Part shown: in pieces, positions 1 to 6,136 of the stretch
How positions within the stretch are numbered: the stretch's first letter is position 1
Layout: each line of letters opens with the position of its first letter
Source of the DNA: Muribaculaceae bacterium
Lineage (GTDB): Bacteria; Bacteroidota; Bacteroidia; Bacteroidales; Muribaculaceae
Length of the DNA stretch: 6,955 nucleotides
Direction: 5' to 3'
NCBI GenBank assembly: GCA_029059965.1
Contig: JAIDUY010000229.1
Coordinates: forward strand, 1-6,955
The notes under the pieces: model-generated
What the model saw: only the letters and a program-made list of their open reading frames with translations
What the model was told of the DNA's origin: nothing
Databases searched by the model: none
Translations under genes and position numbers: made by a program

Positions 1-273
1 GGGCTGCTCGATGTCGGCACGCCAGCAGCGGATGTCGGTGTACCAGCGGCCGTTGAACTCGCGGCTCTCGATGTCGAAGAACATGTTGACGCGGTCGCCC
101 ACTTTGAGCTGGATGCGGTCGGCGTTCTCGCCGAAGCAGGTGAAAGCGACTTTGCGGGGGAAGTTACCCTCGGTGTTCTCGAGCACGTATTCGCGCTTCT
201 TCCATGAGTTGCCGCTCTTGGACACGCCGCTCACTTCGGGCATGGCGGCGATGATGGTTCCTTTTATTTCCAT
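1..273 (-). CDS. DUF3127 family protein, 3' end cut off by the window edge
   Basis: The reverse strand reads from ATG at 273 without a stop to base 1, giving 91 residues that begin MEIKGTIIAAMPEVSGVSKS. It shows the pattern I associate with DUF3127 of Bacteroidetes: an MEI-G-II opening, the W-K-REYVLE stretch (about residues 24-32), a PRK-x-F-x-CFGE segment (about 39-50), a VGDRVNMFFDIESRE strand pair (about 57-71) and GRWYTDIRCWRADI near the end. The family is small (somewhat over 100 residues, from memory), predicted to be a beta-barrel of OB type and often likened to single-stranded nucleic acid binding proteins; its biochemical role is not established. About 30 C-terminal residues are probably missing. 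The start is chosen because a near-consensus promoter lies 40 bp upstream on the same strand and the N-terminus matches the family start. Confidence 0.85.
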   Translation of the reverse strand, partial: MEIKGTIIAAMPEVSGVSKSGNSWKKREYVLENTEGNFPRKVAFTCFGENADRIQLKVGDRVNMFFDIESREFNGRWYTDIRCWRADIEQP

Positions 274-312
274 TGTATCGTTGTTGGGATATGATTATTT
301 CGTATTATCATG

Positions 313-344
313 CAAAATTACGCATTTATTTCCGTCGCGGCAAA
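313..344 (-). promoter_or_regulatory. Bacteroidetes-type promoter for the DUF3127 gene
   Basis: On the reverse strand TTTG (344-341) is followed after exactly 20 bases by TAATTTTG (320-313), a full match to the -33 TTTG / -7 TAnnTTTG consensus of the primary sigma factor of Bacteroidetes. Transcription should start near 307-309, giving a leader of about 35 nt that is AT-rich and has no Shine-Dalgarno sequence, as is usual in this phylum. Confidence 0.8.
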
Positions 345-435
345 TAAAATGATGTCATCCGCGGGTTGTGACGCAGCGAATGCAAAAATGTTACGACAGG
401 GTTACAAAACCAAAAAGAGTTTAAAACTGTGAATC

Positions 436-471
436 CTTGTCAACTTAATCCGTAGTCATGGGTTATATTTG
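436..471 (+). promoter_or_regulatory. Promoter for the 119-aa hypothetical gene
   Basis: TATATTTG at 464-471 matches the -7 consensus TAnnTTTG exactly. The nearest TTG (437-439) lies 24 bases upstream, longer than the usual 19-21, so the -33 element is weak. The start point would be near 475-478, leaving a leader of roughly 85 nt before ATG 561. Confidence 0.6.
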
Positions 472-491
472 CAGACAATTTTAACGAACCG

Positions 492-559
492 TGTCCCCGC
501 GGATACCATCTGCCGGGACAACATTCTAAAATTCAGCCCTCGCAGGGCTATTGATAGCC
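492..559 (+). promoter_or_regulatory. Structured leader with alternative hairpins before ATG 561
   Basis: The leader contains three inverted repeats. TGTCCC (492-497) pairs with GGGACA (515-520). AGCCCT (535-540) pairs with AGGGCT (544-549) across a 3-nt loop. GGCTAT (546-551) pairs with ATAGCC (554-559) across a 2-nt turn, which is sterically tight. The last two share bases 546-549, so they cannot form together, and the second ends one base before the start codon. I do not recognise a known riboswitch or ribosomal-protein leader. A role in controlling translation of the downstream gene is inference only. Confidence 0.4.
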
Positions 560-560
560 A

Positions 561-920
561 ATGATTACCAAGCAAGTCATACAGACACTGTACAAGAAGT
601 ACCGGAAGTTGCCCGAAAGTCCGGACTATCTGGACATACCGTTGCTTTTCGACTACGCTGCTCAGCATCACAACGTCAGCATCGACATGGATGGCCCGGT
701 AGATTCTTTGGTAATCAACAGCATAGACCCTGCGTCGCCTTTCCATCGCATCGCCCTGGAGCGTATTCACGCCATCGTTCCTTTCGAGGAGTGGGTGGCC
801 ATCGTGTTGCATTCTTCCATAATTTTCCTTAACAGGAAGTCGCCCAAGGTGAGCATACACATCCGCACGCACAAGCCCGGCCTGATGGACCGCATCACAG
901 GCTTGTTCAGCAAGAAATAA
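561..920 (+). CDS. Conserved hypothetical protein, 119 aa
   Basis: Complete open frame from ATG 561 to TAA 918-920. An in-frame TAG at 555-557 fixes ATG 561 as the first possible ATG start. I recognise the general pattern as a small Bacteroidales protein without assigned function but cannot name a domain. Residues 1-20 (MITKQVIQTLYKKYRKLPES) are basic and helical. A probable small mixed alpha/beta core follows, with SPFHRIALERIHAIVPFEE at 59-77 and a hydrophobic strand AIVLHSSIIFLN at 80-91. The tail (95-119) is basic and ends in GLFSKK. There is no signal peptide and no convincing transmembrane helix, so it is probably cytoplasmic. Three histidines (H62, H70, H84) sit in the central part, but nothing shows that they are catalytic. 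It has its own promoter and terminator and so appears to be a single-gene unit. Codon use matches the neighbours. Confidence 0.8.
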   Translation: MITKQVIQTLYKKYRKLPESPDYLDIPLLFDYAAQHHNVSIDMDGPVDSLVINSIDPASPFHRIALERIHAIVPFEEWVAIVLHSSIIFLNRKSPKVSIHIRTHKPGLMDRITGLFSKK

Positions 921-953
921 TTCTTTTCAACAAAAGAACATAAGAACCAGGCT

Positions 954-1000
954 AAAGGACAATAGGGATTTTTATCTTCCTGTTGTCCCTTTCGTTTTTT
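954..1000 (+). terminator. Intrinsic terminator of the 119-aa gene
   Basis: The left arm 954-966 (AAAGGACAATAGG) pairs with the right arm 979-992 (CCTGTTGTCCCTTT) to give 13 pairs including one U-G wobble and a single bulged C, with a 12-nt loop. Six T residues follow at 995-1000. Orientation fits the plus-strand gene ending at 920. A weaker all-A/T inverted repeat, TTCTTTT (921-927) with AAAAGAA (932-938), sits directly after the stop codon. Confidence 0.65.
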
Positions 1001-1060
1001 AGACAGGAGAACAGTAGGGCGGGATTTAGACAGGAGAACAATAGAACAGGAGAACAGCAG
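998..1060. repeat. Degenerate ACAGGAGAACA direct repeats
   Basis: TTTAGACAGGAGAACA occurs identically at 998-1013 and 1025-1040 (period 27). A third, shorter copy ACAGGAGAACAGCAG lies at 1046-1060. The first two extend to AGACAGGAGAACAGTAG and AGACAGGAGAACAATAG, 16 of 17 bases equal. GGGATTT also recurs at 965-971 and 1021-1027. Related sequence in inverted orientation follows at about 1072-1105 (TTGTTCTGTTGTTA and TCTGTTGTTCTT), so the array can fold back imperfectly on itself. It lies between the two convergent terminators and encodes nothing convincing. Confidence 0.6.
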
Positions 1061-1105
1061 TTTGAATATTTCCCTTTTGTTCTGTTGTTAGTCTCTGTTG
1101 TTCTT

Positions 1106-1140
1106 AAAAAAGACAGGGAGGCAAACGATGCCTCCCCGTC
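1106..1140 (-). terminator. Intrinsic terminator of fusA2
   Basis: Read on the minus strand, GACGGGGAGGCA (1140-1129) and TGCCTCCCTGTC (1123-1112) form a 12-bp stem with one mismatch and a 5-nt loop, followed at once by six T residues (1111-1106). It lies 27 bases beyond the fusA2 stop codon, the usual place for a strong intrinsic terminator. Confidence 0.85.
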
Positions 1141-1158
1141 CGATATGTCCGATATGTC
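1141..1158. repeat. 9-bp tandem duplication
   Basis: CGATATGTC occurs twice in immediate succession (1141-1149 and 1150-1158), between the fusA2 stop codon and its terminator hairpin. It is probably a replication-slippage duplication in the 3' untranslated region; no function can be inferred. Confidence 0.5.
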
Positions 1159-1166
1159 GGGTTTCT

Positions 1167-3323
1167 TTATTCTTCGGTGTTCTTCTCGGCGTATTCGCGC
1201 AGGAGCTTGTCCTGAACGTCGCCGGGCACGAGCTCATAGCTCGAGAACTTCATGGTGAACGACGAGCGTCCGCCGGTGATGGAACTCAGAGCTGTCGAGT
1301 AGCTTGCCATCTCTTTCAGAGGTACCTTGGCGGAAATCTTCTCGAAGCCGTTCTCGCTGTTCATGCCCATGATGATGGCACGGCGTCCCTGGAGGTCGCT
1401 CATCACGTCGCCCATCACGTCGCCGGGCACGAATACCTCGACGTCGTAGACGGGTTCGAGAACCTTGGGATTGGCTTCGCGGAATGCCTGGCTGAAGGCG
1501 TTGCGGCCTGCCAGACGGAAGGAGATTTCGTTGGAGTCTACCGGATGCATCTTACCGTCGTAGATGCACACGCGCACGTCGCGGGCGTAGGAACCCGTCA
1601 GAGGACCCTGTTCCATGCGGTCCATCAGACCTTTGACGATGGCGGGGATGAAGCGGGCGTCGATGGCGCCGCCGACAATGCAGTTGCACACTACAAGCTT
1701 GCCGCCCCATGCCAGAGGAATCTCCTGGGTGTCGCGCACGTTCATCTTGAACTCCTGGTTGCCGAAGCGGTAGCTGTCGGGAGCAGGCATACCCTCGGTG
1801 TAGGGCTCTACGATGAGGTGAACCTCACCGAACTGGCCCGAGCCGCCCGACTGCTTCTTGTGGCGGTAGTCGGCGCGTGCGGCCTTGGTGATGGTTTCGC
1901 GGTAGGGGATTTTGGGCTCCTCGAAGATGATGGGGAGCTTGTCGTTGTTCTCGACGCGCCATTTGAGGGTGCGCAGGTGGAATTCGCCCTGACCGGAGAG
2001 GATGGTCTGCTTGAGCTCCTTGTTCTGCTCGACCTGCCATGTGGGGTCTTCCTCGTGCATGCGGGTCAGGATGCCTGCCAGCTTCTCGGCGTCGCTTTCG
2101 GTCACGGGACGCACGGCGCGCTGGTACTTGGGCGCGGGATATTTGATGAAGTCGAATGCTATTTCGCAACCCTTCTCGTCGAGGGTGTTGCCTGTGCGCA
2201 CGTCCTTGAGCTTGACCGAAGCGCCGATGTCGCCTGCCTCGAGGGCGTCGACGGGCGTCTTGATCTGGCCGCATACGCAGTAGAGCTGGGCGAAGCGTTC
2301 CTTGCTGCCGCGGCTCACGTTCTCGAGGTCGGCACCGGCCTTGAGCGTGCCGCTCATCACCTTGAAGTAGCTCACTTCGCCGATATGGGGCTCGACGGTG
2401 GTCTTGAACACGAACAGGCTCAGCGGGCCGGCGGCGTCGGGCTTGACTTCATTGCCTTCGGTGTCGACCGGAGCAGGCATATCGTCCACGAAGGGAACGA
2501 CGTTGCCCAGGAATTCCATCATGCGGCGCACGCCCATGTCCTTGGCGGCGCTGACGCAGAATACGGGGTATATCGAGTTGTCGATGAGGCCTTTGCGGAT
2601 GCCCATGCGAAGCTCGTCCTCGGTGAGGTGCTCCTCTTCGAAGAACTTCTCCATCAGGGTCTCGTCGTTCTCGGCGGCAGCCTCCACCAGGGCGCGGTGC
2701 AGCTCGTTGGCGCGACCCATCTCCTCGGCGGGGATTTCCTCGATTTTAGGAACGCCGCCGTCGGGGCCCCACGAATATTTCTTCATCAGAAGCACGTCGA
2801 TCATGGCGTTGAAGCCGGGGCCGCTGGCCAGGGGATACTGCACGGGCACGACCTTCGGGCCGAAGATATCGCGCATCTGCTCGATTACGTTCTCGTAGTC
2901 GGCCTTCTCGCCGTCAAGCTGGTTGAGGGCGAAGATGATGGGCTTGTTGAGGCCGGAGGCGGTGCGGAAGATGTTCTGTGTGCCCACCTCGACGCCGTAC
3001 TGGCCGTTGATGACAATCACGCCCGTGTCGGTGACATTGAGGGCGGTGATGGCGCCACCGACGAAGTCGTCGGCTCCGGGGCAGTCGATGACATTGAGCT
3101 TTTTCTCCAGGAACTCTGCGTAGAACACGGTCGAGAACACCGAACTGCCGTATTCTTTCTCTACGGGGAAGTAGTCCGAGACGGTGTTGCCGGCTTCTAC
3201 AGTGCCGCGACGTTTTATAACACCACACTCGTAGAGCATCGCTTCTGCGAGTGTGGTCTTACCCGAGCCTTTGCTTCCGAGCAAGGCTATGTTTTTGATT
3301 TCTTTGGTTTTGTAGATTTTCAT
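1167..3323 (-). CDS. fusA2: Elongation factor G paralogue EF-G2, GTPase-degenerate
   Basis: 718 aa with the full five-domain EF-G plan: G domain (1 to about 285), beta-barrel domain II (about 290-395), III (about 396-470), IV (about 471-615) and V (about 616-700). It should bind the ribosome and move tRNA and mRNA. Domain IV keeps YRETI (474-478), the QSGGSGQFGEV segment (491-501) and the tip HPVDSNE (593-599). The GTPase motifs differ from canonical EF-G. The P-loop is GSKGSGKT (16-23) instead of AHIDAGKT. Switch I RGITI is replaced by YGSSV (58-62). DTPGH becomes DCPGA (80-84), losing the catalytic His. NKMD becomes NQLD (134-137). This is the pattern of Bacteroides thetaiotaomicron EF-G2, which supports translocation without GTP hydrolysis, is induced by carbon limitation and is required for gut colonisation. 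Domain IV holds about 20-25 extra residues around 509-540. Domain limits are estimates. ATG 3323 is followed directly by the G-domain strand; lon is transcribed divergently. Confidence 0.92.
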   Translation of the reverse strand: MKIYKTKEIKNIALLGSKGSGKTTLAEAMLYECGVIKRRGTVEAGNTVSDYFPVEKEYGSSVFSTVFYAEFLEKKLNVIDCPGADDFVGGAITALNVTDTGVIVINGQYGVEVGTQNIFRTASGLNKPIIFALNQLDGEKADYENVIEQMRDIFGPKVVPVQYPLASGPGFNAMIDVLLMKKYSWGPDGGVPKIEEIPAEEMGRANELHRALVEAAAENDETLMEKFFEEEHLTEDELRMGIRKGLIDNSIYPVFCVSAAKDMGVRRMMEFLGNVVPFVDDMPAPVDTEGNEVKPDAAGPLSLFVFKTTVEPHIGEVSYFKVMSGTLKAGADLENVSRGSKERFAQLYCVCGQIKTPVDALEAGDIGASVKLKDVRTGNTLDEKGCEIAFDFIKYPAPKYQRAVRPVTESDAEKLAGILTRMHEEDPTWQVEQNKELKQTILSGQGEFHLRTLKWRVENNDKLPIIFEEPKIPYRETITKAARADYRHKKQSGGSGQFGEVHLIVEPYTEGMPAPDSYRFGNQEFKMNVRDTQEIPLAWGGKLVVCNCIVGGAIDARFIPAIVKGLMDRMEQGPLTGSYARDVRVCIYDGKMHPVDSNEISFRLAGRNAFSQAFREANPKVLEPVYDVEVFVPGDVMGDVMSDLQGRRAIIMGMNSENGFEKISAKVPLKEMASYSTALSSITGGRSSFTMKFSSYELVPGDVQDKLLREYAEKNTEE

Positions 3324-3433
3324 GTTATCAGGGTTAGTATATTTGATTTAGGGTGAGGGGTGCATGGGGCCTTCTCGAAGACCTTTGCGGCTGCAATTTA
3401 GCGATTATTTTGTTAGGTTGGATATGCAAATCA

Positions 3434-3449
3434 TATGTTCTAAAACATA
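3434..3449. promoter_or_regulatory. Palindromic operator candidate between fusA2 and lon
   Basis: TATGTTCTAAAACATA has perfect 6-bp half-sites TATGTT and AACATA separated by 4 bp (14 of 16 positions symmetric), which fits a homodimeric helix-turn-helix regulator such as a CRP/FNR-family protein. Its centre (3441.5) is about 38-42 bp before the predicted lon start point, the class II activator position, and no -33 box is present there. An overlapping repeat ATATG-N5-CATAT lies at 3422-3436. In B. thetaiotaomicron the CRP-family regulator BT4338 (Cur) activates fusA2; assigning this palindrome to its orthologue is inference. No full TAnnTTTG box was found for fusA2; the best is TAAATTGC at 3400-3393 on the minus strand. 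Confidence 0.5.
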
Positions 3450-3461
3450 AGAGCCCAAAAA

Positions 3462-3487
3462 AAATTCGTAACTTTGGCATCGAATTT
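3462..3487 (+). promoter_or_regulatory. lon promoter -7 box within an inverted repeat
   Basis: TAACTTTG at 3469-3476 matches the -7 consensus TAnnTTTG. It is enclosed by a perfect 7-bp inverted repeat, AAATTCG (3462-3468) and CGAATTT (3481-3487), that also spans the predicted start point near 3480-3483. No TTG/TTTG occurs 19-21 bp upstream. Transcription would give a leader of about 105 nt before ATG 3586. Confidence 0.55.
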
Positions 3488-3513
3488 GCAGACTAAGGCA
3501 TGTCCGACGGCTG

Positions 3514-3539
3514 CGGCGCCCCGTTCAGGCGGAGCGCCG
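3514..3539 (+). promoter_or_regulatory. GC-rich hairpin in the lon leader
   Basis: CGGCGCCCCG (3514-3523) pairs with CGGAGCGCCG (3530-3539): ten positions with one C-A mismatch and a 6-nt loop. It lies 46 nt before the lon start codon. A run of five T residues follows only after a gap of about 14 bases (3554-3558), so it is not a typical terminator, but a leader structure affecting lon expression is possible. Confidence 0.4.
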
Positions 3540-3585
3540 GAGTCTGTGCGGTGCTTTTTGTTCTCCCCTTATCTTCGTCCCCTAT

Positions 3586-6000
3586 ATGGATAATTTCAAT
3601 AAGAAAGGCGTGCAGGTCATTCAGCTCGAAGAAGTGAATATCGACGTCGAACGCCTCAATACAGCCCCGGACTACGACCGGCTCAACATCATCGCCACCC
3701 GCAACCTGGTGCTCTTCCCCGGCGTGACCGTACACTTCGAGCTGGGCCGCGAGGCCGCGCTCGAGCTCGCACGCAGCGCCAACCACGCCGCATTCCCCAT
3801 CGGCATCGTCTGCCAGTTAAATCCCGACGACGATACCCCGGCAGTGACCACCGGACTCTACCGCTACGGTGTCATCGCCGACGTCATCAGCGTACACGAG
3901 CCCGAGGGAGCGTCGCCTATTGCAATAGTACGCGCGCGTGAGCGCTTCCGCATCCTCGGCGCGGCAAAGCCCGACGGAGCCGCGCCCGTGTCGCCCCTGA
4001 TGGCAAGGGTGAAGCCCGTGGCCGACCAGGAGCCCGCCGACAGCGAGCGCTTCGCCGAGATGATGAGGCAGATCATGGAATCCGCAGGCGAGTTCTACGG
4101 TCGTGCCGGCGACCCTCACCACATCTTCGCCAACATCCGCAACATCGACGGCCCGGCCGCCGTAATCAACACTCTGGCCACACACCTGCCCTTTGAGAGC
4201 AAGGAGAAAATAGAACTGCTCTCCAAGAGCCGCCTCGCCGACCGCGCCATGGGTCTCTACTCGCAGATAAGCATCTGCCTCGACCGCCTGCGCCTGACCG
4301 AGGAAATAGCCGAGCGCGCACGCCGCACCATGGACGAGAACCAGCGCAACGCCTTCCTCCAGAGTCAGATGGAAGCAATACGCGAAACCCTCTACGGCGA
4401 TCAGGACGACGAAATAGACACCCTCGTGGCACGCGCCGAAAAATCGGGTATGCCCCCGGCCGTACTCGAGACATTCGTCAAGGAGAGCGAGAAGATGCGC
4501 CGCTACAACCCATCGTCGCCCGACTATTCTATACAGTACAGCTACCTCGACACCCTCGCATCGCTGCCCTGGAACGAACGCACCTCCATGAATGGCAGCT
4601 TCGCCGACGCCACGGCCATCCTCGAGGCCGACCACTACGGTCTCGAGCGCGTCAAGCAGCGCATCCTCGAGCAGATTGCCGTGCTGATGCACAACCCCGA
4701 GGACCGCGGCACCATCATCTGCCTCGTAGGCCCTCCCGGCGTGGGCAAGACCTCGGTCGGACGCTCGGTGGCGCGTGCGCTCGGTCGCAAGTACCAGCGC
4801 GTAAGCTTCGGCGGCCTGCACGACGAGAGCGAAATCCGCGGACACCGCCGCACATACATCGGTGCCATGCCCGGCCGAATCATCGACGCCATCAAGCGCG
4901 TCGGCGTAATCAACCCCGTCATCCTGCTCGACGAAATCGACAAGATTGGCAAGGACTACAAGGGCGACCCCGCGGCAGCACTCCTCGAAGTTCTCGACCC
5001 CGAGCAGAACTGCCGCTTCCACGACAACTACATCGACGTGGACTTCGACCTCTCCGAGGTGCTCTTCCTGGCAACGGCCAATTCGCTGACCAACATACCC
5101 CGGCCCCTGCTGGACCGCATGGAGGTCATCGACATCAGCGGCTATCTGGCCGAGGAGAAAATCGAGATTGCGCGCCGTCACCTCATTCCGAGGGTTCTCG
5201 AACGCTTCCACCTCAATGCGGACGGCTTCGTCATCGCCGACGACGCCCTGACGGCCATAATAGCCGAATACACAGCCGAAAGCGGCGTGCGCGAGCTCGA
5301 GAAGAAGATTGTGGCGCTGGCACGCAAGGCCGTGCTCGCCACGCTCGAGGGCCGCGACTTCCCCAATCCGGTGCGCAAGGAGAACCTCTACGACCTGCTC
5401 GGACTGGCGCCCCGTCAGGCCGACGTCTACGAGGGTAACGAAATAGCAGGCGTCGTCACCGGTCTGGCCTGGACTGAGGTAGGAGGCGAGATTCTGATGG
5501 CCGAGGTAAGCCTCGCCCCCGCAAAGGAGGGTGGCATGACCGTGACCGGCAACCTCGGCAACGTCATGAAGGAATCGGCAGGCATCGCCTACCAGTGGGT
5601 CAAGGCTCACGCCGAAAGCATAGGCGTCGACCGCGAGGTGCTCAACGGCAACACTCTGCACGTCCACTTCCCCGAGGGAGCCGTCCCCAAGGACGGCCCC
5701 AGCGCAGGCATCACCATAGCCACAGCCATGGTCTCGGCACTGCGACACAAGCGCGTGGCTCCGCGCCTGGCAATGACAGGCGAGATCACCCTCCGCGGAC
5801 GTGTGCTGCCCGTGGGAGGCATACGCGAGAAAATCCTCGCGGCTAAGCGAGCCGGAATCACCGACATCGTCATGAGCGTGCGCAACCGCCGCGACATCGA
5901 CGACATGCCGCAGGCCTACCGCGACGGGCTCACATTCCACTACGTAGACACCGTCGAGCAGGTACTTGCCCTTGCCGTGACCGACATCGACGCCGTCTAA
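3586..6000 (+). CDS. lon: Lon ATP-dependent serine protease (endopeptidase La)
   Basis: 804 aa, full length for the LonA family. Lon forms a cytoplasmic homohexamer that unfolds and degrades misfolded and short-lived regulatory proteins using ATP. An N-terminal substrate-binding domain begins near residue 33 ([20 protein letters not shown]) and runs to about 230; a helical coiled-coil stretch follows to about 310. The AAA+ module has Walker A GPPGVGKT (382-389, Lys388), the [16 protein letters not shown] segment, Walker B VILLDEID (445-452), a sensor-1 region ATANSL and a sensor-2 region [10 protein letters not shown]. The protease domain has the catalytic Ser706 in PKDGPSAG (701-708) and Lys749 in [15 protein letters not shown], 43 residues apart as in E. 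coli Lon (679/722). All key residues are present, so it should be active. ATG 3586 is chosen because it is the first in-frame ATG before the conserved N domain and follows a recognisable promoter. The gene stands alone, divergent from fusA2, and ends in its own terminator. Confidence 0.97.
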   Translation: MDNFNKKGVQVIQLEEVNIDVERLNTAPDYDRLNIIATRNLVLFPGVTVHFELGREAALELARSANHAAFPIGIVCQLNPDDDTPAVTTGLYRYGVIADVISVHEPEGASPIAIVRARERFRILGAAKPDGAAPVSPLMARVKPVADQEPADSERFAEMMRQIMESAGEFYGRAGDPHHIFANIRNIDGPAAVINTLATHLPFESKEKIELLSKSRLADRAMGLYSQISICLDRLRLTEEIAERARRTMDENQRNAFLQSQMEAIRETLYGDQDDEIDTLVARAEKSGMPPAVLETFVKESEKMRRYNPSSPDYSIQYSYLDTLASLPWNERTSMNGSFADATAILEADHYGLERVKQRILEQIAVLMHNPEDRGTIICLVGPPGVGKTSVGRSVARALGRKYQRVSFGGLHDESEIRGHRRTYIGAMPGRIIDAIKRVGVINPVILLDEIDKIGKDYKGDPAAALLEVLDPEQNCRFHDNYIDVDFDLSEVLFLATANSLTNIPRPLLDRMEVIDISGYLAEEKIEIARRHLIPRVLERFHLNADGFVIADDALTAIIAEYTAESGVRELEKKIVALARKAVLATLEGRDFPNPVRKENLYDLLGLAPRQADVYEGNEIAGVVTGLAWTEVGGEILMAEVSLAPAKEGGMTVTGNLGNVMKESAGIAYQWVKAHAESIGVDREVLNGNTLHVHFPEGAVPKDGPSAGITIATAMVSALRHKRVAPRLAMTGEITLRGRVLPVGGIREKILAAKRAGITDIVMSVRNRRDIDDMPQAYRDGLTFHYVDTVEQVLALAVTDIDAV

Positions 6001-6023
6001 ACCCGACCCCGAAACAACACGAA

Positions 6024-6054
6024 CCGCCGCTTCCCTGACCCGGGGAAGCGGCGG
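6024..6054 (+). terminator. Terminator hairpin after lon
   Basis: CCGCCGCTTCCC (6024-6035) pairs perfectly over 12 bp with GGGAAGCGGCGG (6043-6054) around a 7-nt loop, 23 bases after the lon stop codon. No clear T-tract follows (CTCGCTTGTG), which weakens the call as a classical intrinsic terminator, but the stem is very stable. The next gene has a separate promoter starting six bases later, in keeping with a transcript end here. Confidence 0.7.
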
Positions 6055-6059
6055 CTCGC

Positions 6060-6090
6060 TTGTGAATGCGGAAAAAATTCCGTAATTTTG
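6060..6090 (+). promoter_or_regulatory. Promoter of the membrane protein gene
   Basis: TTG (6060-6062) is followed after 20 bases by TAATTTTG (6083-6090), a close match to the Bacteroidetes -33/-7 consensus. The start point should be near 6094-6097. This places any initiation codon before about 6095, such as the in-frame TTG at 6088, outside the transcript. Confidence 0.8.
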
Positions 6091-6106
6091 CAGGCGGAAT
6101 CGGGAG

Positions 6107-6136
6107 CCCGCGGCCGCTTGTGCTATCCGCCGCGGG
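6107..6136 (+). promoter_or_regulatory. GC-rich hairpin in the leader of the membrane protein gene
   Basis: CCCGCGGC (6107-6114) and GCCGCGGG (6129-6136) form a perfect 8-bp stem with a 14-nt loop inside the roughly 70-nt leader, 29 bases before ATG 6166. No known riboswitch is recognised. Confidence 0.35.

Noticed and set aside
11..352. 113-residue plus-strand frame at the left edge
   Set aside because: Antisense to the DUF3127 gene and it runs through that gene's promoter.
456..872. 138-residue minus-strand frame opposite the 119-aa gene
   Set aside because: It overlaps the better supported plus-strand gene almost completely and ends in that gene's promoter; no minus-strand promoter or family pattern was seen.
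998..1060. CRISPR array
   Set aside because: The repeats are short, degenerate, with only about 10-base spacers of similar sequence, and there are no cas genes.
983..1258. 91-residue plus-strand frame containing RQENSRAG/RQENNRTG repeats
   Set aside because: The protein repeat only reflects the intergenic DNA repeats, and the frame crosses the fusA2 terminator and 3' end.
1167..3323. TetQ/TetM-type tetracycline ribosomal protection protein
   Set aside because: Those proteins retain a working GTPase with intact DTPGH and NKxD motifs; here both are altered in the way typical of EF-G2.
3338..3345. TATATTTG on the plus strand as an extra lon promoter
   Set aside because: It lies in the fusA2 leader, has no TTTG at the right spacing (25 bases to the nearest), and would give an unusually long lon leader; the box at 3469 is better placed.
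1098..3356. 752-residue open frame on the plus strand across fusA2
   Set aside because: It is the mirror of the high-GC fusA2 codons; its His/Val/Ala/Asp/Leu-rich composition has no domain pattern, it starts at a non-ATG codon beside the fusA2 terminator, and it is fully antisense to a clear gene.
3817..5940. 707-residue open frame on the minus strand across lon
   Set aside because: Antisense shadow of lon caused by C/G-ending codons, with no recognisable motif and the same biased composition as other mirror frames.
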